Notes: generated by a model not told the origin, from the letters alone. Positions 42,313 to 51,215 are shown, counted from the first letter of the stretch. The stretch is DNA of 64,000 bases from an uncultured Blastocatellia bacterium (GCA_946480785.1 CAMLLD010000010.1:1-64000), one strand, 5' to 3'. Program-made: numbers and translations.

Positions 42313-44151
42313 ATGTCTGTTCGTGACATTCACAAACGATGGGAGTTTGATCTCAAATCGAGTCCGGAGAGACTTTGGCCCTTCATCGCCGACACCAACC
42401 GCTTCAACCGCGACACCGGCGTTCCCGAAGTAGAGATCGATAAAGCGCAGAAACAGTTGCGCAACGCGCGCCGGAAGCTTCGGCTTTCGGTCTATGGCAT
42501 GCCCATCGAATGGGAAGAACAACCGTTCGAATGGGTGCGGCCGAAGCGTTTCGGCATCGAGCGGGTTTACAGCAAGGGACCAATGGCGCGGCTGCGTGTG
42601 CTCGCGCAGTTAACACCCAACGACGAGGGCGGCACACACCTGATTTACGAAGTCTGGTCCACGCCGCGCAATCTGCCCGGCGCTTTCGCGATCGCGCTGC
42701 AACTCGGTTTGATCGTTGCGCGCCGCTTTCGCGACGCGATTCTGAAGTACGACGCTGCGGCGTCGAATGGCGGGAGTAATGAGATGACTGAACCTGACAC
42801 GACGCGGTCGTCGTTTGATCTGGCGCGGCTCACGTCGTTGCGCGAAAAGCTTCTGGCCGATCTCGAACAAGCCGACATGCCGCGCGAGAAACGCGCGATC
42901 GGCGAGCGCCTCGTCGAGTTTATCGAACACGCCGACGATCTCGCGGCGACACGCATCCGGCCTTACAAACTCGCCGACGATTGGAACGAACGGCGTCGCG
43001 ATGTGCTGGAGGTTTGTCTGCACGCGACGCGCGTAGGTCTGCTCGACTTTCAGTGGGACCTGCTTTGTCCGTTATGTCGTGGGCCACAGGAGTCGGGCAA
43101 GTCGTTGCGCGACATTCACACGGACGTTCACTGCGACGGTTGCAAGATCGACTTTCGCGTTAACTTCGATCGCTACGTCGAGCTGACGTTTCGCCCGAAC
43201 CCGGCGGTGCGCCGCGTGGAGATTCGATCGTTTTGCGTGGGCAGTCCCGAATTGACGCCGCACGTTGTGGCCCAGCAACTCCTGCAAGCGGGTGAGCAGC
43301 GCGTGCTCGATTTGCCACTCGAATCCGGCACTTATCGGTTACGCGCTGTCGAACTACAGGGCGCGCAGGACGTCGTGGTTTCGGCCGACGGCGCGACGTC
43401 AGCGCAGATCAACCTCTCAACGAATGATTGGACGGGGGACACGTTGCGCGTAGCGGAGCGGTCGTCGTTCGACCTGCGCAATCAAACGGACGCCGAACAG
43501 CTTTTGATTCTCGAGCGCACGGCCTGGAACGATCAGGCGACGACCGCGGCGGAAGTCACGGCGTTGCAAATGTTCCGCGATCTGTTTGCGTCCGAAGCTT
43601 TGCGGCCCGGCGAACAGATCTCCGTCGGTACGTTGACGGTTTTATTCACCGACCTGCGCGACTCAACCAAGCTCTATCGCGAAATCGGCGACGCGACCGC
43701 GTTTGGCCGCGTGATGAACCACTTCGACGTGGTGCGAAAAGCGATCGCCGAGCACGACGGCGCTATCGTGAAGACGATCGGCGACGCGGTGATGGCTGTA
43801 TTTCGTTGCGCCGCCGACGGTCTGACCGCCATGCTCGAAGCGCAACGAACGTTGGCCCAGCCAGGCGACGGCAGTACGCCGTTGCAGTTGAAAGCCGGTC
43901 TGCACACTGGTCCATGCATCGCAGTGACGCTGAACGAACGGCTCGATTACTTCGGCTCGACAGTAAATCTCGCGGCGCGTCTCGAAGCCCTCTCGTCCGG
44001 AAACGACGTGATAATCTCGCGGCCTGTTTTTGAAGACGCGCAGGTTCGCGAGCTGCTCGAATCCAAACAACTGGCAGCGACGGAATTCGACATGGCTTTG
44101 AAGGGTTTTGACGACGAGCGGTTCGCGTTATGGAGAGTCAGTAAAGCATGA
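42313..44151 (+). CDS. Class III adenylate/guanylate cyclase with SRPBCC and DUF5939-like zinc-ribbon domains
   Basis: The 612-residue protein has three parts. Residues 1-150 resemble an SRPBCC ligand-binding fold (RWEFDLKSSPERLWPFIADT; VYSKGPMARLRVLAQLTPND). Residues about 155-430 include a zinc ribbon (CPLCRGP ... VHCDGCKIDF), as in the DUF5939 cyclase-associated domain. Residues about 435-612 form the class III cyclase domain: VLFTDLRDSTKLYREIGDAT, with the metal-binding Asp, IVKTIGDAVMAVF, and LDYFGSTVNLAARLEALSSG. The SRPBCC part may sense a hydrophobic ligand. It overlaps the next gene by 4 bp (ATGA) and leads a five-gene cluster. Confidence 0.9.
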   Translation: MSVRDIHKRWEFDLKSSPERLWPFIADTNRFNRDTGVPEVEIDKAQKQLRNARRKLRLSVYGMPIEWEEQPFEWVRPKRFGIERVYSKGPMARLRVLAQLTPNDEGGTHLIYEVWSTPRNLPGAFAIALQLGLIVARRFRDAILKYDAAASNGGSNEMTEPDTTRSSFDLARLTSLREKLLADLEQADMPREKRAIGERLVEFIEHADDLAATRIRPYKLADDWNERRRDVLEVCLHATRVGLLDFQWDLLCPLCRGPQESGKSLRDIHTDVHCDGCKIDFRVNFDRYVELTFRPNPAVRRVEIRSFCVGSPELTPHVVAQQLLQAGEQRVLDLPLESGTYRLRAVELQGAQDVVVSADGATSAQINLSTNDWTGDTLRVAERSSFDLRNQTDAEQLLILERTAWNDQATTAAEVTALQMFRDLFASEALRPGEQISVGTLTVLFTDLRDSTKLYREIGDATAFGRVMNHFDVVRKAIAEHDGAIVKTIGDAVMAVFRCAADGLTAMLEAQRTLAQPGDGSTPLQLKAGLHTGPCIAVTLNERLDYFGSTVNLAARLEALSSGNDVIISRPVFEDAQVRELLESKQLAATEFDMALKGFDDERFALWRVSKA

Positions 44152-44849
44152 GCGCCCTGCTGGCCGCACAGGAAGTTTTCAAAATTTATCAGATGGGCAC
44201 GAACAGCGTGACTGCCCTCGACAACGTCTCGCTCGACATCAACGAGGGCGAGTTTGTCGCCATTCAAGGCACCTCCGGTTCCGGCAAGTCGACGCTGCTG
44301 AACATGCTCGGCGGACTCGATCACCCGACGAAAGGCGACGTGTATTTTGCGTCGAAGCCACTCGGGCCGTTCACGAAGAAAGAGATGGCGCGCTACCGGC
44401 GTTTTTCGGTCGGCATGATCTTTCAAAACTTCAATCTCATTCCGACGATGACGGCGCGCGAGAACGTTTCGCTAGCACTCGCTTTCGGTGGTTTACGTGG
44501 CCAGCAGCGGCGCGCGCGTTCGAGTGAGTTGCTGGCGCGCGTCGGCCTCGGCGATCGGCTCGAACATCGACCGTCGGAGTTGTCGGGCGGCGAACAACAG
44601 CGCGTCGCGATTGCCCGCGCGCTCGCGAACAATCCGAAGGTGTTGCTTGCCGACGAACCGACGGGAAACCTCGACTCGATTCGCGCGCACGAGTTGCTCG
44701 CGTTGCTGCGCGAGATGGTTAATAAAGACTCGTTAACGATCGTGATGGTCACGCACGATCAGGAGCTCGCCAACAGCTTCGCCGATCGCCTCGTTTTGAT
44801 GAAGGATGGAAAGATCTCGAATGGAGGATCTTATGTCGCAGCCCGCTAA
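44148..44849 (+). CDS. ABC transporter ATPase, MacB/LolD type
   Basis: This 233-residue ATPase has Walker A as GTSGSGKSTLLNMLGGLDHP, the Q-loop in GMIFQNFNLIPTMTARENV, the signature LSGGEQQRVAIARALANNPK and Walker B in VLLADEPTGNLDS. It matches the MacB/LolD/FtsE class, which drives mechanotransmission by a partner permease. The permease is not the next gene but lies at 46382, after two other genes. It starts in the cyclase stop and its 3' end overlaps the next gene by 17 bp. Confidence 0.95.
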   Translation: MSALLAAQEVFKIYQMGTNSVTALDNVSLDINEGEFVAIQGTSGSGKSTLLNMLGGLDHPTKGDVYFASKPLGPFTKKEMARYRRFSVGMIFQNFNLIPTMTARENVSLALAFGGLRGQQRRARSSELLARVGLGDRLEHRPSELSGGEQQRVAIARALANNPKVLLADEPTGNLDSIRAHELLALLREMVNKDSLTIVMVTHDQELANSFADRLVLMKDGKISNGGSYVAAR

Positions 44850-45684
44850 CCAGATGACGCTTGAAGCGCTCCGTTCCGTGCCGCTCTTCGCTTCACTCGA
44901 CGACGACGCAGCGCGGGACCTACGCAATCTGTTATCGGAAGAAGCCGTGCCGCAGAACACGCGTCTCTTCCGTCAGGGCGACACCGGCGATGCGATGTAT
45001 CTGATTGAAAGCGGACGCGTGCGCATCAGTATTCGCGACGACGACAAACAGGAAGTGACGTTGGCAGAGTTGGCCCAGGGAGACTTCTTCGGCGAGATGT
45101 CGATCATCGATGGGCGGCAACGTTCCGCGGATGCGAAAGTCATTGAAGACTCGCGTTTGGCCGTGTTGTCACGCGAAGCGTTCTTGACGTTTGTGCGCAA
45201 GAAACCGGACGTGGCGCTCGAAATGTTGAGCGCGTTGACGGATAGGTTGCGGCGCACTGACGAGCTGCTTCGTTCGCGTGTGTCGCGCAATGTCAACGAA
45301 GAAGAGCAAGCGCGTTTGACGCTCGCGGATCGCGCGGCGGACATGATCGCGGAGTTTGGCGGCAGTTGGAAATTTATCGGTGTGTCGATCGGGCTGATTA
45401 TCTTTTGGATCATTTTCAACTCTTACATTCTGGTGCGCGGCTTCGATCCCGCGCCGTATCAAATGTTGAATCTAGTGCTCGCGGTGATTGCCGGCATGCA
45501 GGCGCCGATTATCATGATGTCGCAGAACCGGCAGGGCGAAAAAGATCGGCTGCGCGCGGACCTTGATTACCAGGTGAACTTAAAAAACGAATTGTCGCTG
45601 GCGGAAGTGTTGCGGCGTTTGGACGTGCTCGAGAGTGAGCGATTGCCGAAACTGGTTGAGGAGATGAAAACCCAAACCAAATGA
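44833..45684 (+). CDS. Cyclic-nucleotide-binding, DUF1003 membrane protein
   Basis: The 283-residue protein joins a cyclic-nucleotide-binding domain (residues about 8-125) to a DUF1003 membrane domain (about 150-235). The cNMP pocket shows FGEMSIIDGRQRSADAKV, with the Glu and Arg that hold the ribose and cyclic phosphate. DUF1003 is shown by LTLADRAADMIAEFGGSWKF, two membrane helices, and IIMMSQNRQGEKDRLRADLD. I chose ATG 44833 for its GGAGG; an in-frame ATG at 44821 is possible. It lies in the cyclase-ABC cluster and could be the local effector of the cyclase product. Confidence 0.92.
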   Translation: MSQPANQMTLEALRSVPLFASLDDDAARDLRNLLSEEAVPQNTRLFRQGDTGDAMYLIESGRVRISIRDDDKQEVTLAELAQGDFFGEMSIIDGRQRSADAKVIEDSRLAVLSREAFLTFVRKKPDVALEMLSALTDRLRRTDELLRSRVSRNVNEEEQARLTLADRAADMIAEFGGSWKFIGVSIGLIIFWIIFNSYILVRGFDPAPYQMLNLVLAVIAGMQAPIIMMSQNRQGEKDRLRADLDYQVNLKNELSLAEVLRRLDVLESERLPKLVEEMKTQTK

Positions 45685-46379
45685 TCAAAGCCATCTTCTT
45701 CGATTTCAACGGCGTCATTCTCGACGACGAGATAATTCAAATGAAGGCTTATCGTGAAGTGCTGCGCGGTCACGACATCGACCTCACCGAGGAGATGTAT
45801 CTCGCGGGCCTCGGCATGGACGACCGCACGTTTCTACGCACGATCTTCGGCAAGGCAGGCAAGCCGTTGACGGACGAATTGCTTGGCTCGGTGATCGAAG
45901 CGAAGACTGCTGCGCACCGCGAGACGATCAAAGATGAACTGCCGTTCTTTCCGGGTGTGCTGACGTTTTTGAAAGCGACCGCGCGACATTTTCAGCTCGG
46001 TCTCGTGAGCATGGCGAACAAGGCTGAGGTCAATTACGTGTTTGAGCGGGCGCAGCTCGGCCCGCTGTTTTCTGTTGTCATCACTGCTGAAGACGCGACC
46101 GCCTGCAAACCCGCGCCTGATTGTTACGTGAGTGGGCTGACGAAGTTGAACGAGAAACGGCAAAGCGAACGGTTGTTGCCGCTGCTCGCGGCGGAGTGTT
46201 TGGCGATTGAAGATTCGCCGCCGGGAATTGAATCCGCGCGCGCCGCGGGAATGCGCACGCTCGCGGTGACGAACACTGTAGGCGAAAAGGAACTTCGCGC
46301 TGCGGGCGCGGACGTTGTTACGCAGAACCTGGCCGATTGGACACCGGATGCGGTTCACCTGGTTTGCGAGTCGCACTAA
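45681..46379 (+). CDS. HAD-superfamily hydrolase, beta-phosphoglucomutase-like
   Basis: The 232-residue protein has a HAD core with cap domain. Motif I is FFDFNGVILDDE: the nucleophile D8 is present, but the acid/base Asp two residues later is Asn. Motif II lies near VSMANKAEV, the Lys motif in ATACKPAPDCYVSGL and motif IV in AIEDSPPGIESARAAGM. The cap suggests a small sugar-phosphate substrate. The Asn change is found in some HAD subgroups and could alter the chemistry. It overlaps the preceding gene by 4 bp (ATGA). Confidence 0.9.
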   Translation: MIKAIFFDFNGVILDDEIIQMKAYREVLRGHDIDLTEEMYLAGLGMDDRTFLRTIFGKAGKPLTDELLGSVIEAKTAAHRETIKDELPFFPGVLTFLKATARHFQLGLVSMANKAEVNYVFERAQLGPLFSVVITAEDATACKPAPDCYVSGLTKLNEKRQSERLLPLLAAECLAIEDSPPGIESARAAGMRTLAVTNTVGEKELRAAGADVVTQNLADWTPDAVHLVCESH

Positions 46380-46381
46380 TC

Positions 46382-47857
46382 ATGAGCTTCTTCGATATCC
46401 TGCATCTTGCTTTGCGAAATCTGCGACAGGCAAAACTGCGCGCGGCGCTCACGATGATGGGCGTCATCGTCGGCGTGGCGGTGATCGTCACGATGATGTC
46501 GTTCGGGCTCGGTTTGCAGGGCAACATGCTCGCGCGTTTCAAAGCCCTCGACTTCTTCAACGAGATTCTTGTCTACGGCCGCGGGCTCAGCAGTCTCGCG
46601 GGACTCGATCGGCCCGCGCGCCGCGACGAAGACGGACGCCGCGATGCGCGCGACCGCGCCAACAAAGCGCCGACGCGCATTCTAGACGACGCCGGTATCA
46701 AAGAGATCTCCGCGATAGAAGGCGTCGCTTACGTCGAGCCTAGCGTGAACTTTCCGGTTTACGTGCGTGCGAACGGCAAGTTGCTGAGTCAGTTCGTGGG
46801 CGGCGCGAACATTCCGAACGCGGCGAGTCGTTTTCAACATTTCGCGGCAGGCAAGATGATCTCGTCGCCGACTGCGGATGAAGCGGTAGTGTCTGAACGT
46901 TTCCTGCGCGACTACGGTTATGCAAAACCCGCGGACGCCGTGGGCCAGACGATCGAGTTGTTAGGGCCTCGTTCAGAAAAGTCGTCTGACCAAACCTCTC
47001 AGAAGAAGAGTGACGAGGACGAAGAGAGTCCAAACTTTTTTGGCATTCCTTTAGACGACGGCGGCATCGACGAATCCGCGCCCGACGTTGAGACGCACAT
47101 GTTTCGCATCGCGGGTGTGTTGAGCACCGAGATCAAGGAAGGCGTGGGCCAGGGAGGCATGCGCGGCCTGATGCCGAGCGCCGGCATCTACATTCCGTTG
47201 AGCGTCGCGCACGATTGGACCACGCAGCATCGCACGCCGATGGGTCAGGTGGCGCTCGCGTTGGCGCGGCGCGGAGGAAATCTCGGCGAAGGTCAAAGCG
47301 AAGGTTACGACTCGGCAGTAGTGCGCGTGACGGATCCGGTGAAGTTAACGTCAGTGCGGCAGAAGATCGGTGATCTCGGTTTCGGGAGTTTCTCGATCGT
47401 CGACGAGATCGATCAGATTCGCACGGTGTTCCTGATCATCGACTCCGTGCTCGGACTGCTCGGCGGCATCTCGCTGTTGGTCGCGTCGTTTGGCATTGCC
47501 AACACGATGATCATGTCGATTCTCGAACGCACGCGCGAGATCGGCATCATGAAAGCGATCGGCGCCGAGGATCGTGAGATCAAGTTGATCTTCTTTGTGG
47601 AAGCGGCGGTGATTGGCGTCGTTGGCGGTGTGATCGGCGTGCTCGTCGCGTGGGGCATCGACGGCATCGCTAACCGTCTCGCCTATCGTTTCATCCTCAA
47701 ACCGCAAGGCGCATCGTTCATCGACTTCTTCGATCTGCCGCTCTATCTATCCCTCGGCGCGATCGCCTTCGCCCTGCTCGTCTCGATCATCGCTGCCCTT
47801 TATCCCGCCTCCCGTGCGGCACGCATCGATCCCGTCCGCGCGTTGAGACACGATTAA
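46382..47857 (+). CDS. ABC transporter permease, MacB/FtsX type
   Basis: This 491-residue permease has the MacB start (DILHLALRNLRQAKLRAALT and MMGVIVGVAVIVTMMSFGLG) with one membrane helix, a large periplasmic domain (about 60-350) and the C-terminal FtsX block: ISLLVASFGIANTMIMSILE, RTREIGIMKAIGAEDREI, GVVGGVIGVLVAWGIDG and LYPASRAARIDPVRALRHD. It pairs with the ATPase at 44148. The periplasmic domain contains a long charged insert (RSEKSSDQTSQKKSDEDEES, around 195-215). It probably exports a peptide or lipoprotein, or works as a mechanotransducer. Confidence 0.94.
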   Translation: MSFFDILHLALRNLRQAKLRAALTMMGVIVGVAVIVTMMSFGLGLQGNMLARFKALDFFNEILVYGRGLSSLAGLDRPARRDEDGRRDARDRANKAPTRILDDAGIKEISAIEGVAYVEPSVNFPVYVRANGKLLSQFVGGANIPNAASRFQHFAAGKMISSPTADEAVVSERFLRDYGYAKPADAVGQTIELLGPRSEKSSDQTSQKKSDEDEESPNFFGIPLDDGGIDESAPDVETHMFRIAGVLSTEIKEGVGQGGMRGLMPSAGIYIPLSVAHDWTTQHRTPMGQVALALARRGGNLGEGQSEGYDSAVVRVTDPVKLTSVRQKIGDLGFGSFSIVDEIDQIRTVFLIIDSVLGLLGGISLLVASFGIANTMIMSILERTREIGIMKAIGAEDREIKLIFFVEAAVIGVVGGVIGVLVAWGIDGIANRLAYRFILKPQGASFIDFFDLPLYLSLGAIAFALLVSIIAALYPASRAARIDPVRALRHD

Positions 47858-47860
47858 GTA

Positions 47861-48427
47861 TTATCCCGCCAGCGCGGTGCCGCAGCGATTACAAAAGCGC
47901 GCGGAAATGTCTTTCTGTGCGACGCCGCAGGCGGGACACGCGCGTCCGACTTTCAAGTTTGCGCCGCAGGAGGAACAGAAATCAGAGCCCGCAACGTTTG
48001 CTGCGCCGCACGTGCCGCAACGTCCCGGCATCGGCGGCACGTAGCCGCCCGCTTTGCGCGCGATGTGATCTTCGATTATCTTCCACGCGTCTTCTGTGAG
48101 TTTGTATTGCCAGTATGCGCCGAGCGCCGCCAGCGCGAGCAGCGGAGCGAAGACGATCGCGCCGACGGCAGCAACTGCGGCTTTGTCGAACCACTTCTGC
48201 ATGCCGATCTCCACCCGCGTTCCGCTCGCTTCGGGTGTGACCTTGATCGTCAATGCCGAAGACAAGCCGGTCAGGTCGCGCAACGTGTTTGACTTGCGCG
48301 CCTGCACGATGCTGGTCGTAGAAACCTGGAACGTCTGCACTTCATATTCGCTGTCAAATAGATTTCGCAGCTCGGTTGTAAGTTGGGGAACGTCTATTTC
48401 GACATTTGGGTAATAGCGGCTGTCCAT
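47861..48427 (-). CDS. Zinc-ribbon membrane protein, 188 aa
   Basis: I do not know the function. The N-terminal 70 residues form a soluble domain (YPNVEIDVPQLTTELRNLFD), followed by one membrane segment (AAVAAVGAIVFAPLLALAAL). The C-terminus has double zinc ribbons (CGTCGAANVAGSDFCSSCG and CPACGVAQKDISARFCNRCG). Such proteins are common in Bacteria and Archaea, usually without a known role. It is convergent with the MacB-like permease, which ends 3 bp away. A short divergent gap separates it from the M28 peptidase. Confidence 0.8.
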   Translation of the reverse strand: MDSRYYPNVEIDVPQLTTELRNLFDSEYEVQTFQVSTTSIVQARKSNTLRDLTGLSSALTIKVTPEASGTRVEIGMQKWFDKAAVAAVGAIVFAPLLALAALGAYWQYKLTEDAWKIIEDHIARKAGGYVPPMPGRCGTCGAANVAGSDFCSSCGANLKVGRACPACGVAQKDISARFCNRCGTALAG

Positions 48428-48467
48428 TAATCGCTTCCTTTCGCGTCAGGCTCGCACGGATTGTACT

Positions 48468-50621
48468 ATGAGAACCCTTCTGATTCTTCTGCTTCAAGCT
48501 TTCCTCTTTACGTCTGTCGTTCTATCACAGGTTCCCACTGATAATCGCCCGCTCGACGGCTTTACTGCCGAACGCGCCGCGGCGGAGCGTCGTTGGGAAG
48601 AGCAGTTTCGCGCGCTGCCTTCGCCGGCTTCGGCGCGCGAACACTTGCGCCGGTTGACGCTCGAGCCGCACGTCGCCGGGACGAAGGAAGACTACGCGAC
48701 GGCAGTCTACGTGCGCGATCAGTTGCGCAGTTATGGGCTCAATGCGGAGATTCGCGAGTACCAGGTTTGGATGAACTATCCCAACGCGCCGACGGTGCTC
48801 GAACTGATCACCAGCAACGAGTCAAGGACCGCGGCGCACCACCAGATCCTCAACACGCGCGAAGCGATCGTGCCGGGCGATCCGAGCTCTTCAAATCCGA
48901 AGATCACGCCGCTGTTCAACGGCTATAGCCCGAGCGGCGACGTGACGGCGCCGGTGGTCTATGCCAATTACGGGCTGCCGGGCGATTACGAGGACTTGCA
49001 GAAAGCGGGCGTCGACGTCAAAGGCAAGATCGTGATCGTGCGTTACGGCAACTCGTTTCGCGGCGTGAAGGCGAAGGTCGCGCAGGATCACGGCGCGGTC
49101 GGTTGCATCATCTACTCCGATCCGGCTGACGACGGTTACATGCAGGGCGACGTTTATCCGAAAGGACCGTGGCGTCCAGTCGCCTCGGGCCAACGCGGAT
49201 CGGTGCAGTACTTGTTCGACTATCCGGGCGATCCGCTGACGCCCGGTCGTCCCGCCATCGAAGGCGTGCCGCGTTTGAAACCGGAAGAAGCGACTGACCT
49301 GACGCGCATTCCCGTGCAGCCGATCGCTTACGACGTGGCGCGCCAGATCATCGCGCCGTTGAAAGGACCAGTGCGGCCGCGTGGTTTTCAGGGCGGACTC
49401 CCGTTCGCTTATCACGCCGGCGGCACAGACGACGTGAAGGTCCGCATCAAGACGGACATGGACTACAAGCAGCGTCCGATCTGGGACGTGATTACGAGGG
49501 TTGACGGAACGGATCAGAAAGATCGCTGGGTGGTGCTCGGGAATCATCGCGATGCGTGGGTGTTTGGCGCGGTCGATCCGAACAGCGGCACGGCGGCGAT
49601 GTTGGAAGTGGGTCGCGGCCTGGGCCAGTTGTTGAAATCCGGTTGGCAGCCGCGGCGCTCGATCGTGTTGTGCAGTTGGGACGCGGAAGAGTACGGGTTG
49701 ATTGGTTCGACTGAGTGGGCCGAAGAGTTTGCCAACGAGTTGAAGCAGAAAGCCGTTGCTTATCTGAATCTCGATGCGGCGGTTTCTGGGCCACACTTCG
49801 GCGCGCAGAGCGTGCCGTCGTTGTGGAAGTTGCTGCGGGCGGTGACGCGTGACGTGAAAGATCCAAAGAGCGGTAAAAGCGTGTACGAGCAGTGGCAGGA
49901 GCGAACCAACGAGTTGCGCACTGAGGAAGAGCGGCACACAGAGGGCGAAGCGCGTATTGGACCACTCGGTTCCGGTTCGGATTACACGCCGTTTCTCCAG
50001 CACCTCGGGATTGCGTCGACCGACATGAGCTTCGGCGGCGATTACGGCGTCTATCACTCAGCTTACGATTCGTTTTACTGGATGGACCATTTCGGCGATC
50101 CGGGATTTCAGTATCACGTCGCCGCGGCGCAGATCTGGGGCACGCTGGCATTGCGTCTCGCTGATGCTGACGGGTTGTCGTTCGACTACACGGATTATGC
50201 GAATGAGATTCGCTCGTTCTTCCGTGAAGACGCGCGGCTTGCGGGCTGGCGTAATCTCGCGAATGCGTTTGATGAAAAGCCGATGAACGCGGCGATCGAT
50301 GATTTTGCGCGAGAGGCGGAGCGGATCGAGAAGGCGCGTCAGGATGCGATCAGGTCGGGTGATCGCGCGAAGCTCGCGCGCATCAACGATGCGTTGATGA
50401 ATGCGGAGCGGCAGTTTATCGACGAGCGCGGGTTGCGCGGGCGTGCGTGGTACAAGCACCAGATCTACGCGCCGGGAATTTACACCGGCTACGCGGCGCA
50501 GCCGTTAACGGATTTTCGCCAGGCGTTAGACGATCGTAACGGGCCGAACGCGAAGGAAGGTTTGGATAGGATCGTTGAAGCCCTGAAGCGGGCCACGGAT
50601 ACACTCAAAAACGGCCACTGA
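48468..50621 (+). CDS. M28-family metallopeptidase, glutamate carboxypeptidase II-like, secreted
   Basis: The 717-residue protein resembles PSMA/transferrin-receptor-type peptidases. A signal peptide (1-20) is followed by a PA-like protease-associated domain (about 150-270), the catalytic M28 domain with zinc ligands in VVLGNHRDAWVFGAVDPNSG, CSWDAEEYGLIGSTEWAEEF and YHSAYDSFYWMDHF, and a C-terminal dimerisation region (about 570-717). It likely removes C-terminal acidic residues from peptides in the periplasm. Its stop lies in the arm of an inverted repeat that also contains the convergent gene's stop. Confidence 0.94.
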   Translation: MRTLLILLLQAFLFTSVVLSQVPTDNRPLDGFTAERAAAERRWEEQFRALPSPASAREHLRRLTLEPHVAGTKEDYATAVYVRDQLRSYGLNAEIREYQVWMNYPNAPTVLELITSNESRTAAHHQILNTREAIVPGDPSSSNPKITPLFNGYSPSGDVTAPVVYANYGLPGDYEDLQKAGVDVKGKIVIVRYGNSFRGVKAKVAQDHGAVGCIIYSDPADDGYMQGDVYPKGPWRPVASGQRGSVQYLFDYPGDPLTPGRPAIEGVPRLKPEEATDLTRIPVQPIAYDVARQIIAPLKGPVRPRGFQGGLPFAYHAGGTDDVKVRIKTDMDYKQRPIWDVITRVDGTDQKDRWVVLGNHRDAWVFGAVDPNSGTAAMLEVGRGLGQLLKSGWQPRRSIVLCSWDAEEYGLIGSTEWAEEFANELKQKAVAYLNLDAAVSGPHFGAQSVPSLWKLLRAVTRDVKDPKSGKSVYEQWQERTNELRTEEERHTEGEARIGPLGSGSDYTPFLQHLGIASTDMSFGGDYGVYHSAYDSFYWMDHFGDPGFQYHVAAAQIWGTLALRLADADGLSFDYTDYANEIRSFFREDARLAGWRNLANAFDEKPMNAAIDDFAREAERIEKARQDAIRSGDRAKLARINDALMNAERQFIDERGLRGRAWYKHQIYAPGIYTGYAAQPLTDFRQALDDRNGPNAKEGLDRIVEALKRATDTLKNGH

Positions 50622-50655
50622 TGAACACAGATCGTTATCGATCCGTTTTCAGTGG
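50615..50655. terminator. Inverted repeat holding both convergent stop codons
   Basis: CCACTGA (50615-50621) and its complement TCAGTGG (50649-50655) are 27 bases apart. The left arm contains the TGA of the M28 gene and the right arm the TGA of the minus-strand gene. Both genes therefore end in ...His-stop. The loop includes GATGAACACAGATC, a relic of the dispersed repeat family. Confidence 0.7.
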
Positions 50656-51209
50656 TTGCCCTTGGCCTTTTTCTTTTCCTTCTCGACTTCGGGTGGGAGT
50701 TTTGTCGCGGCTTCGAGGATTGATTTGGCGTCTTCGTTGAGTTGCTCGAAGCTGGCGATTTCGGCGTCGCCTTTGGCGTTCGCTTCCACCGGCTTGAGTT
50801 GTTCCATGATCGTGTTCACAGCCTGAGCGAGGCGGCGCAGTGATTTCGCGATCAGCGGATTGCGCTCGTCGCGCGCACTCACGTCGTCGATGTTGGTGAT
50901 CGCTTCATCGAGGATCTGCGCGATGTCGGAAATCAACTCCGCGCGCGAACCCGTCGGCAGTTCACCCCAACGCTCCGCGTCCTTCTTCGCCTGCTTCGTA
51001 TTCGCGGCCGTCGCCGTGCCGCCATTCAAAACGAGAATGCGTCGATCGGCGGCTTTGATAAAGATCTCAATGCGCTTGTCGAGCACCTGCGCTTCCTTCA
51101 CCAGATCAACTTCCTGCGGCGTGAGATGATCGCGCGTTTGCGCAGTCGCAGGCGAGGCAAAAGACAACAGACCAAACAACAGGAGCAGAAGCAGGGGGCG
51201 GCTTATCAT
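50649..51209 (-). CDS. Secreted helical protein, 186 aa
   Basis: I do not recognise a named family. A signal peptide (1-23, ending ATAQ) is followed by a mainly helical protein (HLTPQEVDLVKEAQVLDKRI, ELISDIAQILDEAITNIDDV, NPLIAKSLRRLAQAVNTIME) and a Lys/Glu-rich tail (PEVEKEKKKAKGNH). It is the last gene of three consecutive secreted-protein genes on the minus strand, 6 bp after the next one, and likely forms a unit with them. The pattern of conserved helices is common in Acidobacteriota proteins of unknown function. Confidence 0.75.
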   Translation of the reverse strand: MISRPLLLLLLFGLLSFASPATAQTRDHLTPQEVDLVKEAQVLDKRIEIFIKAADRRILVLNGGTATAANTKQAKKDAERWGELPTGSRAELISDIAQILDEAITNIDDVSARDERNPLIAKSLRRLAQAVNTIMEQLKPVEANAKGDAEIASFEQLNEDAKSILEAATKLPPEVEKEKKKAKGNH

Positions 51210-51215
51210 GGCTGA

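Noticed and set aside
48891..50057. 388-residue minus-strand open frame opposite the M28 peptidase
   Set aside because: Antisense shadow; the plus strand carries the zinc-binding motifs.
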